From NCBI GenBank assembly GCA_963716685.1, contig CAVQTR010000003.1, forward strand, positions 124,001 through 188,000: a stretch of 64,000 bases of DNA, read 5' to 3'. The notes beneath the pieces are model-generated. The model had not been told where the DNA came from. It ran no database searches and saw nothing but the letters and a program-made list of their open reading frames with translations. Of this stretch, positions 34,555-43,027 are shown piece by piece. Numbering within the stretch: position 1 is the stretch's first letter; every line of letters begins with the position of its first letter. A program made the position numbers and the translations under genes. Source of the stretch: JALYXI01 sp963716685 (lineage in GTDB: Bacteria; Acidobacteriota; Terriglobia; Bryobacterales; Bryobacteraceae).

Positions 34555-35485
34555 TTTCCGCGGCCACTCTTCGTGCTTCCGTCAGCGCGCCCGGCTCGAG
34601 ACTAATGGCGCCCACGCGCGCGTGTCCGCCGCCACCGTAGCGCTCGCAGATAGTGGCCAGATTGTGACTCGGCTCCACCGGAGTCCACGGATTGGAGCCC
34701 ACCGAGATCTTCGTCCGGAAGCTGGAAGGACTCACCGAAACCGTATACACGCTGCTGGGGAACAGAAAATACGGGATGAACTTGTTGTAGCCCTCCACGT
34801 CGTAACCCGCCAGATCGAACGTGACAACCGGCCCTTCCTGCCGCGCCCGGTCGCGGATGATCTCGAGGTTCCGCAGATGGCGATCATAGAGCGGCTGATA
34901 GAGTTCCTGAATTTCCGGCTGCTGGACAATCTGGTCGAGGGGAATTTCCCGCATCCAGCGGATGATCTTCTGGACCACGTCCGAGCCTTTCGAACCCTCG
35001 ATTACCAAGGTTAACTTCATCGCGGGTGCGCCCAGCTCCACGGCCGTGCGGGCATCGGAATACTGAGCTCCGTCGATGATGTTGGCCCACTTCACCAATT
35101 CGTCGAGATCCGGGGCGGAAAATCCGAAACGCTCCTTCGCTACCGTACAGATGAACAGTGTGCAGCTCTTGAAGGAAGGATCATACAATTTCTTGCCGCT
35201 GTGATCGAGCGAGAAATGCCGGGCGTCGTCGGGAGTCAGAAAGGCGCTCTGGTGATGATCGAACCACCAGGTCAGCTTGTCGTTGCTCGAGTATTTGAAA
35301 TCCACAATGGCGTTGACATCACCGTCGAAGAGCGAGTCTTCGAACAACTGCGACGCTTTGTGGGCCATGCCGGTGTAATCGAAAGTTGCGTCGGGATAGA
35401 ACTTCCCCTGCATGAAGCGGGTGAAGAAAGCAGCCGACGCGGCGCCGTCGAAACAGTGGTCGTGGTAGAGGACTCGGACTCGCAT
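34529..35485 (-). CDS. DHH-family phosphoesterase-like protein
   Basis: This 318-residue protein matches the DHH/DHHA1 plan. The N-terminal part carries YHDHCFDGAASAAFF (metal site), AIVDFKYSS and WWFDHHQSAFL, the DHH signature. The C-terminal DHHA1 part carries ICERYGGGGHARVGAIS. Relatives cleave nanoRNA, cyclic dinucleotides or pyrophosphate with Mn2+. Substrate cannot be set by sequence alone. The start at ATG 35485 lies 70 bases from the divergent amidohydrolase gene. Confidence 0.85.
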   Translation of the reverse strand: MRVRVLYHDHCFDGAASAAFFTRFMQGKFYPDATFDYTGMAHKASQLFEDSLFDGDVNAIVDFKYSSNDKLTWWFDHHQSAFLTPDDARHFSLDHSGKKLYDPSFKSCTLFICTVAKERFGFSAPDLDELVKWANIIDGAQYSDARTAVELGAPAMKLTLVIEGSKGSDVVQKIIRWMREIPLDQIVQQPEIQELYQPLYDRHLRNLEIIRDRARQEGPVVTFDLAGYDVEGYNKFIPYFLFPSSVYTVSVSPSSFRTKISVGSNPWTPVEPSHNLATICERYGGGGHARVGAISLEPGALTEARRVAAEIIEELKQD

Positions 35486-35555
35486 CGGGAAAACCTCTCA
35501 GCATGCCTGAAAATCGTTTCAAATGCAAATCTCGTAACATTGCAGAATAGCTGGT

Positions 35556-36443
35556 ATGAGGAAGATCCTGACACGCCGCGAGGCGCTGCTCGCCGCGGGC
35601 GGCAGTCTGCTGGCCGCGGCTTCGCCCGAGGTCATTGAAACTCACGCCCATTTATTCGATCCGGCGCGGGTGCCTTATGCTCCGGACGCGCCTTACAAAC
35701 CGCCCCCGTACACGCTCGAGCAGCACCTGGAACTGGTCCGGGCTGCCGGTTTCGCTCACACCCTGATCATTCATCCGGAGCCGTATCAGGATGATCACCG
35801 CTACCTGGAATATTGTTTCGCACACGAGCCTTCGCCCGGCTACTTCAGAGCCACATGCCTGTTCGACCCGTTGCGTGAGGACACGCCGGCGCGGCTGCGA
35901 GCTCTCTCGTCGCGTTGGCCGAAACGCATAGTCGCGATGCGAATCCACGCGGTGAAAACCACGCCGCAATCCGGCGGGTCGATTGCAAACCGCGATCTGC
36001 GGGATCCGCGCATGCTGGCCTGCTGGAAGGCGATCGCGGGCATGGGTCTTGGGATCGAGATGCACTGCATTCCGATGCAGGCCCGCAATATCCGTTCGCT
36101 TGCCGAACAGCTTCCGGGAGTGCGGGTGACCATCGATCATATGGGACGTCCTGGCCAGGGCACCGAGGCGGAATACGAGGACATCCTGCGCCTGGCCGAA
36201 CTACCGCAGGTGGTGATGAAATATTCCGGCTGGGAGTATTACAAAGGGGATTTAGGCCAGCTGACAAAACGCCTTTACCATGCGTTTGGGCCTGATCGCA
36301 TGGTGTGGGGCACGCTGGGTAACACGCTTGCGGAATATCAGCAGCGTTCGCGGCGCTTCGAGGAAATGCTGGCGTTCGCGCCTGAGAGGGATCGCAACAA
36401 GATTCGGGGCGGCACGGCGCAGCGACTCTTCTTCAACAGCTGA
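35556..36443 (+). CDS. exported amidohydrolase-family (amidohydrolase_2) protein
   Basis: A 295-residue TIM-barrel metallohydrolase with a Tat-like leader (LTRREALLAAGGSLLAAASP). The barrel begins VIETHAHLFDP (HxH metal ligands), continues with GIEMHCIPMQ (third His) and VTIDHMGRPG (fourth His), and ends with DRMVWGTLGNTLAEY. The usual Asp of the amidohydrolase_2 family (WGSD) is replaced here by WGTL, which is unusual. Family members decarboxylate or hydrolyse lactones and aromatic acids. Probably periplasmic. Confidence 0.82.
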   Translation: MRKILTRREALLAAGGSLLAAASPEVIETHAHLFDPARVPYAPDAPYKPPPYTLEQHLELVRAAGFAHTLIIHPEPYQDDHRYLEYCFAHEPSPGYFRATCLFDPLREDTPARLRALSSRWPKRIVAMRIHAVKTTPQSGGSIANRDLRDPRMLACWKAIAGMGLGIEMHCIPMQARNIRSLAEQLPGVRVTIDHMGRPGQGTEAEYEDILRLAELPQVVMKYSGWEYYKGDLGQLTKRLYHAFGPDRMVWGTLGNTLAEYQQRSRRFEEMLAFAPERDRNKIRGGTAQRLFFNS

Positions 36444-36448
36444 CGGCG

Positions 36449-37282
36449 CTACAGCATCTCAAGTGGCTGTCGATTTTGAGGACGCGGAAAGGCGGAGTCG
36501 AGTGCCTTCAGTTCCTCTGGCTCCAGGACCAGATCCGCCGCGGCCCGATTCTCTTCCACATGGGCGACGCTGGCGGCTTTGGGAATGGCGATCAGTTGAT
36601 CCTGCATGAGCAGCCATGCGAGGGCAATCTGCGCAGCCGAAACACCACGTGCCTCGGCGACCTTTTGCAGAGGCGCTTTGTTCAGAATGCGGCCCTGCTC
36701 CACCGGTGAGTAAGCCATGATCGGCACTTTGTGTTCGCGGCACCAGGGAATCAGATCGAGTTCGGGTCCGCGCCGGCTTAAGTTGTAGAGAATCTGATTC
36801 GCGCCGATATCGGCGCCGTGCGGGAGCCGCCGCGCCTCGGTCAGGTCGGAGGTATCGAAGTTACTGACGCCGAAAGCGCGAATCTTCCCCACATGCCGCA
36901 GCTCCGCAAAGCCCTCGAGCGTTTCTTCCAGCGGCACCGAGCCACGCCAGTGTAACAGGTACAAATCGATCCGGTCGGTGTGCAGGCGCTTGAGACTACG
37001 CTCGCAGGCGTCGGCCACTCCCCGGCGGCTCGCATTGTGCGGATACACTTTGCTGACAAGGAACACCGAATCGCGCCGGCCCGCGACAGCTTCCGCGATC
37101 AGCTCTTCCGATGCGCCTTCACCATACATCTCCGCCGTATCGATCAGCGTCATCCCGAGTTCGATGCCGCGCCGCAGCGCGGCAATCTCTCCCGGGCGGG
37201 ATCGCGGACTGTCCCCGATCTTCCACGTTCCCAGGCCGGCTGCGGGAACCATCACGCCATCGGGCAGGGCAACGGTCTTCAT
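36449..37282 (-). CDS. aldo/keto reductase
   Basis: This 277-residue NADPH-dependent reductase shows the catalytic tetrad: Asp and Tyr in LIDTAEMYGEGASEELIAEA, Lys in FLVSKVYPHN, His in DLYLLHWRG. FGVSNFD and a C-terminal IPKAASVAHVEEN for NADPH binding are also seen. It reduces aldehydes or ketones of sugars and metabolites. It begins one base after the stop of the SRPBCC gene on the same strand, so both are in one transcript. Confidence 0.93.
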   Translation of the reverse strand: MKTVALPDGVMVPAAGLGTWKIGDSPRSRPGEIAALRRGIELGMTLIDTAEMYGEGASEELIAEAVAGRRDSVFLVSKVYPHNASRRGVADACERSLKRLHTDRIDLYLLHWRGSVPLEETLEGFAELRHVGKIRAFGVSNFDTSDLTEARRLPHGADIGANQILYNLSRRGPELDLIPWCREHKVPIMAYSPVEQGRILNKAPLQKVAEARGVSAAQIALAWLLMQDQLIAIPKAASVAHVEENRAAADLVLEPEELKALDSAFPRPQNRQPLEML

Positions 37283-37852
37283 TTATTGCGCGGCTCCCAC
37301 CTCTTCGGGCGCGATGTTGGCATCCGCGACGGCTTCGTTGAAGCGCTCACCGGAAAAGCCCGTGGCAGGGTAATACACCATGTGGATGTGGATCTTGGTG
37401 CCGCGATCGCCCTTTTTGCGTTTAAAGCGAATAACGGCAGAACTGCGAATGGGCGAGCCCTCGACAGAGCGCCACTCCAGAATGTGTCCGGGCTGATCGT
37501 TGACGATCTCCGTTTCCCAGCGGACGGGGACACCCAGCTTGCCGCGGACGGCCCACGAATGCCGGTTGCCGCCGAGATGGCTGACGCTCTGAAAGCGGGA
37601 GAAAAAGCGCGGAAAATTCTCCAGATTTCGCCAAAGCGTATAAGCGTCCACCGGGCTCCGCGACACGGTGAGAGTCCTCTGGACTACGACAGGCGCAGCC
37701 GAGTCCGAGGACCGCGTCCGCTCCGGCGCCAAAGCCAGCGCCGCAACGCCCGCGCCGGCGATGGCCGTCAAAAGGCCCTTTAGATCTTTTCGTGCGATGC
37801 CGTATCCCACAAATGCGGTCCCGGCGATCAGATATCCCGCTCGACTTGCCAT
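37283..37852 (-). CDS. SRPBCC (cyclase/dehydrase-like) membrane-anchored protein
   Basis: A 189-residue protein with a hydrophobic N-terminus (YLIAGTAFVGYGIA and LLTAIAGAGVAALALAPE) followed by a START/SRPBCC lipid-binding fold. Typical marks are VVVQRTLTVSRSPVDAYTLWRNLENFPRFF, SWAVRGKLGVPVRWETEIV, HILEWRSVEGS and GTKIHIHMVYYPATG. Such domains bind hydrophobic ligands such as polyketides or lipids; the ligand is unknown. It is 18 bases downstream of xth and next to the aldo/keto reductase. Confidence 0.85.
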   Translation of the reverse strand: MASRAGYLIAGTAFVGYGIARKDLKGLLTAIAGAGVAALALAPERTRSSDSAAPVVVQRTLTVSRSPVDAYTLWRNLENFPRFFSRFQSVSHLGGNRHSWAVRGKLGVPVRWETEIVNDQPGHILEWRSVEGSPIRSSAVIRFKRKKGDRGTKIHIHMVYYPATGFSGERFNEAVADANIAPEEVGAAQ

Positions 37853-37870
37853 GGGGATCGGCGCTGCACG

Positions 37871-38647
37871 TCAACGCCCAGAATTGAATTCCGCCCACAT
37901 CACGGTGTGGTCAGAGGCACCTTCGGCCTTTCGCGCGTCCAGGTCGACTTCGGCGGCGGTGCAGAGCGACGCCAGTGGCGGAGTCGCCAGGATGTGATCG
38001 ATTCGCCAACCGTAGTTATGTTTGAAAGCGTCTCGGAAGTAGTCCCAGTAAGTGTACTGGACGCGATCGGAATGAAGGGCGCGAAAAACATCGACGAAGC
38101 CCCACGCCACAACCGCCTTGTAAGCGTTCCGCGCGTCGATATGGAAATCTACATCGTTGACGCGGCGGTCCGGGTGATAGACGTCGATCGGCTCCGGCGC
38201 GACGTTTAAGTCTCCCAGCCAGATGGTAGGTTGATTCGGGTCCAGATGATTGTCGAAATACTGACGCATGCGCGCGAACCAGGCAAGTTTGTACTGATAT
38301 TTTTCGGAGTTGATCATGTAGCCCTGTGGGACGTAGGTGTTGATGATTCGCACGCCCGCCACAACGGTCTGAATGATGCGGAAATCTTCGTCATGCCGGG
38401 GATCGCCCAGGCCGTGGATCACCTGCTCCGGCTTTTCGCGAGTGAGTGTGGCGACTCCGTTATAGGCCTTCATGCCGCGGATCGCCGCGTGGTAGCCAAG
38501 CTCCTCGATGGCCGCAATTGGGAACTCGTGATCCTGGACCTTGGTCTCCTGCAGACAGAGAACGTCGGGCTGGTGTTCTCGCAGCCAGCCGAGCACGATT
38601 GGCAGACGGCGGCGAACGGAATTGACATTATAGGTTGCGATCTTCAA
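37871..38647 (-). CDS. xth: exodeoxyribonuclease III
   Basis: Exonuclease III/AP endonuclease of the ExoIII family, 258 residues from the TTG at 38647. Motifs are KIATYNVNSVRRRLP, VLCLQETKVQDHEFP, INTYVPQGY, WLGDLNVAPEPIDVY, YTYWDYFRDAFKHNYGWRIDHILAT and the ending ASDHTVMWAEF, which supply Asp, Asn, Glu, His catalytic residues. It repairs abasic sites and removes damaged 3' ends. The open frame continues far upstream, but that part lies over the divergent isomerase gene; TTG at 38647 fits the family start. Confidence 0.93.
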   Translation of the reverse strand: MKIATYNVNSVRRRLPIVLGWLREHQPDVLCLQETKVQDHEFPIAAIEELGYHAAIRGMKAYNGVATLTREKPEQVIHGLGDPRHDEDFRIIQTVVAGVRIINTYVPQGYMINSEKYQYKLAWFARMRQYFDNHLDPNQPTIWLGDLNVAPEPIDVYHPDRRVNDVDFHIDARNAYKAVVAWGFVDVFRALHSDRVQYTYWDYFRDAFKHNYGWRIDHILATPPLASLCTAAEVDLDARKAEGASDHTVMWAEFNSGR

Positions 38648-38698
38648 GACCCTTCGATTGTGCAACAGGGGAAGCGCGCGAGTGAATATACTACAGGC

Positions 38699-39655
38699 GT
38701 GCGGACTCCCGAGATATCGCGACGAAAGCTTTTGGGAGCGGCGGCCGGCTTCGCAGCCGGAACCGCTGCTGCCCCTCTGAGCGCCACGGCGTCTTCCGGG
38801 CCGTTGAAGATCTCGATCTTCTCCAAGCATCTGCGATTCCTGGAAGGCGAAGCGCTTGCGGCCGGCGCGGTCGAGATTGGCTGCGACGGCGTGGATCTCG
38901 CCGTTCGCAAGGGCGGACATATCGAGCCGGAGCACGTCGCGCGGGAACTGCCGGCGATGGCAGAAGTTTTCCGCGCGCACAAACTGGCGCTGCCGATGCT
39001 GACGACGGACATCGTGGATGCGGACACACCCTACGCGGAGGACATTCTGCGTTCCATGCGGGAGCAGGGAATCGCGTACTACCGCTGGGGCGGCTTCAAG
39101 TACGATTACGGCAGACCTCTCGGGCCGCAGCTGGAAGCGTTGAAGCCGCGCGTCGCCCGCCTGGCTGCTTTAAACCAACGCTACGGCGCCACCGCGATGT
39201 ACCACACGCACTCGGGCGTGGGCGTCGTTGGTGCGCCAATCTGGGACATCGATTTCGTGGTGAAGGATTTCGATGCGAACGCGGTCGCGGTGAATTACGA
39301 TATCGGCCACGCCACCATCGAAGGCGGGTTTGGCGGGTGGATCGACAGCTTCTACTTCACGCAGCCTCATCTGCGCGGGATCGCTGTCAAGGACTGCATG
39401 TGGGAAAAAGATGCGAACGGAAAATGGCGTTCCGCGTTCGTCCCCATGGGAACGGGCATGGTGCAATTCCCGAAGTTCTTCCAGATGGTGAAACAGAGCG
39501 GATTCAACGGGCCGCTGCAGATTCATTTTGAATATCCTCTGGGCGGAGCCGAGAACGGGAAGACACAGCTCACGATGCCGCCGCAGGAGGTGCTTGCCGC
39601 CATGAAGCGCGACGTCAGCCAGCTTCGCCGTTATTTGAAGGACGCGGCGCTATGA
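38699..39655 (+). CDS. exported sugar phosphate isomerase/epimerase-like TIM-barrel protein
   Basis: A 318-residue protein starting at GTG 38699 with a Tat-like leader (EISRRKLLGAAAGFAAGTAA). The barrel includes KISIFSKHLRFLEGE, GCDGVDLAVRKGGH, ATAMYHTHSGVG, VNYDIGHATIEGGFGG and GPLQIHFEYPLGG, with Glu/His/Asp metal-ligand positions of the xylose-isomerase-like fold. It likely isomerises or epimerises a sugar or inositol, probably outside the cytoplasm. Coupled by a four-base overlap to the Gfo/Idh/MocA oxidoreductase, a common pairing in sugar-modifying pathways. Confidence 0.85.
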   Translation: MRTPEISRRKLLGAAAGFAAGTAAAPLSATASSGPLKISIFSKHLRFLEGEALAAGAVEIGCDGVDLAVRKGGHIEPEHVARELPAMAEVFRAHKLALPMLTTDIVDADTPYAEDILRSMREQGIAYYRWGGFKYDYGRPLGPQLEALKPRVARLAALNQRYGATAMYHTHSGVGVVGAPIWDIDFVVKDFDANAVAVNYDIGHATIEGGFGGWIDSFYFTQPHLRGIAVKDCMWEKDANGKWRSAFVPMGTGMVQFPKFFQMVKQSGFNGPLQIHFEYPLGGAENGKTQLTMPPQEVLAAMKRDVSQLRRYLKDAAL

Positions 39656-40839
39656 ACCGGCGCATGTTCATTCTGGCGGGCGGCAGCATGCTGGCTGCGC
39701 AGACTGCTCCATCGGATCGGGTTTCCCTCGGGGTAATCGGCGCTGGCAGCCGCGGCACGTTCGTCATGACGGTGTTTCAGAAAGACCCGGCGCTGCGCGT
39801 TGATGCGATTTGCGACGTGTATGAACCCAACCTGGAAAACGGGGCGTCGGTCGCGTCCAAAGTGCCGGGCAATCATCCCAGGCTGTACCGCAGCTATAAA
39901 GAACTGCTGGCGGATCAAACGATTCATGCCGTCCTGATCGCCACGCCGGAACACTGGCATGCGCAGATGGTGCTGGACGCCATGGCGGCCGGCAAAGACA
40001 TCTATGTCGAGAAGCCGCTGTGCCAGACGCCGGAAGAAGGCAGGCGTCTGGTGGAAGCGGAAAAGCATTCCAAAAGCATCATTCAGGTGGGCATGCAGCG
40101 GCGCAGCTACGATCTGTATTTGCAGGGACGGGACATCGTGAAATCCGGCAAGCTGGGCACCGTGCGCATGGTGCGCTCCTGGTGGCTGAACAATTATCTG
40201 GGAACGCCGCCCGCAACCAAGCTGGACGGCAGGCTCGACTGGGAACAGTGGCAGGGTCCGGCGCCGCGGCGCCCGTTCGATCCCAATCGCTTCCGCAACT
40301 GGCGGTTTTACTCAGACTACGCCGGTGGCATCGTCGCTGATCAGGGCGCGCATGTCTTCGACGGGATTCATTTGCTGATGGGAGCCGGTTACCCGGCAGC
40401 GGTCAACGCGTCCGCCGGAAAGGTTCACAAGGCGAGCGTTGATACACCCGAAAGCGTGGTTGCGATTGCTGAATACCCGGAAGACTTTATCGCGGCGTTT
40501 ACGGTGAACTACGCCGCGATGCAGTACAAAAGCCGTAACGATCAGTTGAACCAGCTGGATGGCGACCAGGCCCGCATGGATATCGGGCGCGAGGATTTGA
40601 AGGTCTTTCTGAAGGGCGCGGAGGACGAGCCTGCGATTGCCGCGAGGTCGCCGAAAGGCTTTGGCTACGCGACCGACCTTCACGTGCAGAACTTCCTGGA
40701 ATGCGTGCGCACGCGCCAGACTCCGACCGCGCCGATGCGCATCGCGTTCCAGGCAGCTTTGGTGGTCCAGATGGCGAATATGTCGCTCAAACAGGGCCGC
40801 CGCATGCGCTGGAACGCGGCTACACAAACCGTTTCTTAA
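39652..40839 (+). CDS. exported Gfo/Idh/MocA-family oxidoreductase
   Basis: This 395-residue oxidoreductase starts MNRRMFILAGGSMLAAQTAPS, a short Tat-like leader with Arg-Arg. The NAD-binding part has VSLGVIGAGSRGTFVM, AICDVYEP, VLIATPEHWHAQMVLDAM and the catalytic motif KDIYVEKPLCQTPEE (EKP). The C-terminal part is the usual substrate domain, with LNQLDGDQARMDIG and DLHVQNFLECVRTRQTP. Members oxidise or reduce sugars or inositol with NAD(P). ATGA overlap with the preceding isomerase gene suggests sequential reactions on one sugar. Confidence 0.92.
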   Translation: MNRRMFILAGGSMLAAQTAPSDRVSLGVIGAGSRGTFVMTVFQKDPALRVDAICDVYEPNLENGASVASKVPGNHPRLYRSYKELLADQTIHAVLIATPEHWHAQMVLDAMAAGKDIYVEKPLCQTPEEGRRLVEAEKHSKSIIQVGMQRRSYDLYLQGRDIVKSGKLGTVRMVRSWWLNNYLGTPPATKLDGRLDWEQWQGPAPRRPFDPNRFRNWRFYSDYAGGIVADQGAHVFDGIHLLMGAGYPAAVNASAGKVHKASVDTPESVVAIAEYPEDFIAAFTVNYAAMQYKSRNDQLNQLDGDQARMDIGREDLKVFLKGAEDEPAIAARSPKGFGYATDLHVQNFLECVRTRQTPTAPMRIAFQAALVVQMANMSLKQGRRMRWNAATQTVS

Positions 40840-41571
40840 TTACCAGGGCAGGGGCTTGCCCATGTGAGAGTAGGTGCCGTTCGGTCCGTCTGCGCCAATT
40901 GTTGCCAAGCCAACGGAGGTCTTCGCGCCATCTTCGATTTCCATGGTGGCGGCGCTGGTTCCCATATCCGTTTTCACCCAGCCAGGATGAGCTGAATTCA
41001 CCTTGATGTTGGTTCCTTTTAGTTCGTGAGCCAGGTGAATGGTAAACATGTTCAGCGCCGCTTTGGAGGCGTTGTAGGCGAACGTCTTACCTTCGTAGAT
41101 GGGCGATTTCGGGTCGCTTTGGAGCGTCAGCGAGCCGAGAATGCTGGACAGGTTGACAATCCGGCCGGCCTCACACTTGCGCAGCAACGGCAGCAGGGCG
41201 ATGGTCAACGCGACGGGCGCGAAGAGGTTCGCCTCGAAGGTTTTTCGAAGCATGTCCGTTGTGGTTTCGCTGGTGTGGTTCTCTCGCAGGTTCTGGTCCA
41301 GGAGAACGCCCGCGTTGTTCACCAGCACATCCAGCTTGCCGTATTTCTCTTCGATAAACTTCGCGGCCGCGGCCTGGTCGGCTTCGCTGGTGACTTCCAG
41401 TTTCAGCGGCGCCGCATCGATGCCCTCATCCCGCAGCTTTTGCGCCGATTCCTCCGCCTTCGCCAGATCGCGCGCGCTGACGATTACGGTGTAACCTTGC
41501 TGTCCCAACTGCCGCGCAGTTTCGAAGCCCAGACCTTTATAGGCTCCTGTAATCAGTGCAACTTTGCTCAT
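40840..41571 (-). CDS. short-chain dehydrogenase/reductase (carbonyl reductase-like)
   Basis: A 243-residue SDR with ALITGAYKGLGFETARQLG (cofactor loop), LDVLVNNAGVLLDQNL, VNLSSILGSL, TFAYNASKAALNMF (catalytic Tyr and Lys) and KVNSAHPGWVKTDMG. The long insert between NNAG and the Ser motif, and GPNGTYSHMGKPLPW at the C-terminus, are typical of carbonyl-reductase-type SDRs. It reduces a carbonyl compound with NADPH; the substrate is not set. Its ATG overlaps the vsr stop (ATGA), so vsr and this gene are coupled, though no functional link is known. Confidence 0.92.
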   Translation of the reverse strand: MSKVALITGAYKGLGFETARQLGQQGYTVIVSARDLAKAEESAQKLRDEGIDAAPLKLEVTSEADQAAAAKFIEEKYGKLDVLVNNAGVLLDQNLRENHTSETTTDMLRKTFEANLFAPVALTIALLPLLRKCEAGRIVNLSSILGSLTLQSDPKSPIYEGKTFAYNASKAALNMFTIHLAHELKGTNIKVNSAHPGWVKTDMGTSAATMEIEDGAKTSVGLATIGADGPNGTYSHMGKPLPW

Positions 41572-42029
41572 GCCCCATCAGATTGCCCGGCTCTCAAAAG
41601 GATTCCGGAAGTTCCCGGGCGTCCCAGAAACGCGGCGAGCTCGTTGCGTAATTGCTCCGGCTGCCGCATCGAGCATTCCCAGACCACCAGCGCCTGCCAG
41701 CCAGCGGCGTCCAACGCAGCGAGCGCACGGCGGTCGCGCTCCACGGTGCCGTTGCGTTTCCCGCCCCAAAACTCCGCGTTGGTGGCGGGCTCCACGCGAC
41801 CCCACCGGCAATCGTGCATGTGCCAGAAGCAGCCGTGCACAAATATCGCTTTGCGCCGACCCGGAAACACCAGATCCGGCTTGCCAGGAAGATCCCGGCG
41901 ATGCAGCCGGAAACGGTAGCCCATGCGGTGGAGCAACTGACGGACAAACATTTCCGGCCTGGTGTCCTTGCCTCGGATGCGCGCCATGTTCCGGCTGCGC
42001 TGTTCCGGCGTGTGCACGTCGGCTGTCAC
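41568..42029 (-). CDS. vsr: very short patch repair (Vsr) endonuclease
   Basis: A 153-residue protein starting at GTG 42029 (VTADVHTPEQRSRN). Vsr motifs are MARIRGKDTRPEMFVRQLLH, GYRFRLHRRDLPGKPDLVF, KAIFVHGCFWHMHDC and FWGGKRNGTVERDRR, with the Asp and His residues that bind Mg2+. Vsr nicks DNA beside T:G mismatches made when 5-methylcytosine deaminates. It normally sits with a cytosine methyltransferase (Dcm or R-M system); none is adjacent here. It diverges from the esterase gene with a 41-base gap. Confidence 0.92.
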   Translation of the reverse strand: MTADVHTPEQRSRNMARIRGKDTRPEMFVRQLLHRMGYRFRLHRRDLPGKPDLVFPGRRKAIFVHGCFWHMHDCRWGRVEPATNAEFWGGKRNGTVERDRRALAALDAAGWQALVVWECSMRQPEQLRNELAAFLGRPGTSGILLRAGQSDGA

Positions 42030-42070
42030 AGTTTTGAGAGTAATCCTGAATTTGATAGGATGCACCTCGA

Positions 42071-43027
42071 ATGGCACGAACCTTGTTTTTGGTTGCTCTT
42101 CTGCTGGCGCCGGCTGCGATGGCGGCGGAACGCGGGGAGGAAATTCGATTGTGGGCGAATGGCGCTCCCGGGTCTGAAGGAGTCACGGCCGCGGAGGTGT
42201 CGAAGCCTTCCGTGAACCCGAAATACGGAAAGCTTCCGGGTAATTTCACGGTGACGCATTATCCGTCGGTTTACGTTTTCCTGCCGCCCAAAGGCAAAGC
42301 AAACGGCTCCGCCATGGTGGTGGGCCCGGGCGGCGGTCACAGCCAGCTGGTGATGGAAAAGGAAGGCTGGGAAGTGGCCGATTGGCTGAACGATCACGGC
42401 ATCGCCGCGTTTGTGCTGAAGTACCGGCTGGCCAGAGCGCCGGGCGGCTCGAAGTACACGCTGGGCAAAGAGGTGTATGCGGATGCGGCGCGTTCCATGC
42501 GTCTGGTCCGCAGCCGTGCGGCGGAGTGGGGTGTGGATCCTAATCGGATCGGCTTCATCGGCTTCTCCGCGGGCGGCGAGGTTGCCGGGATGATCGGTGT
42601 CCGCTATGACGCGGGAAATCCCAACGCGACAGACCCTGTGGAACGCTTCAGCTCCCGTCCGGATTTCAACGTGTTGATCTATCCGTTCTACCGGCCCGGT
42701 TCGGCTCCGCCGAGAGATCCCTCGACGCCTCCCGCGGGCTCACCGGCCCTCCTGCCGATCGCCTCCAACACCGAGTTCCCCATTCCGGCAGACGCGCCGC
42801 CGGTGTTCATGGTGTGCGCCAACGATGATCCATCGCATGTGGTGCCGACGGTGAAGTTCTATCTGGAGCTGGAAGCGAAACACATTCCGGCCGAGATGCA
42901 CATCTACGACTACGGCGAGCACGGCTTTGGGCTGCGTCCGACGAAGAAGCCGGGGTCGCCGGTGGAGAACTGGCCGGCGCGGTTGGCCGAGTGGCTGGCG
43001 TGGCGCGGAATTACGAAGACACCCTGA
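42071..43027 (+). CDS. secreted alpha/beta-hydrolase (acetyl esterase-like)
   Basis: The 318-residue protein has a signal peptide (MARTLFLVALLLAPAAMAA). The alpha/beta-hydrolase core shows VVGPGGGHSQLVMEKEGWEVADWL (oxyanion region), FIGFSAGGEVAGMIG (nucleophile Ser in GFSAG), and YDYGEHGFGLRP (catalytic His). It resembles xylan/acetyl esterases of the XynB-like or BD-FAE class, which deacetylate plant polysaccharides. Its 3' end overlaps the convergent permease gene by 17 bases. Confidence 0.87.
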   Translation: MARTLFLVALLLAPAAMAAERGEEIRLWANGAPGSEGVTAAEVSKPSVNPKYGKLPGNFTVTHYPSVYVFLPPKGKANGSAMVVGPGGGHSQLVMEKEGWEVADWLNDHGIAAFVLKYRLARAPGGSKYTLGKEVYADAARSMRLVRSRAAEWGVDPNRIGFIGFSAGGEVAGMIGVRYDAGNPNATDPVERFSSRPDFNVLIYPFYRPGSAPPRDPSTPPAGSPALLPIASNTEFPIPADAPPVFMVCANDDPSHVVPTVKFYLELEAKHIPAEMHIYDYGEHGFGLRPTKKPGSPVENWPARLAEWLAWRGITKTP

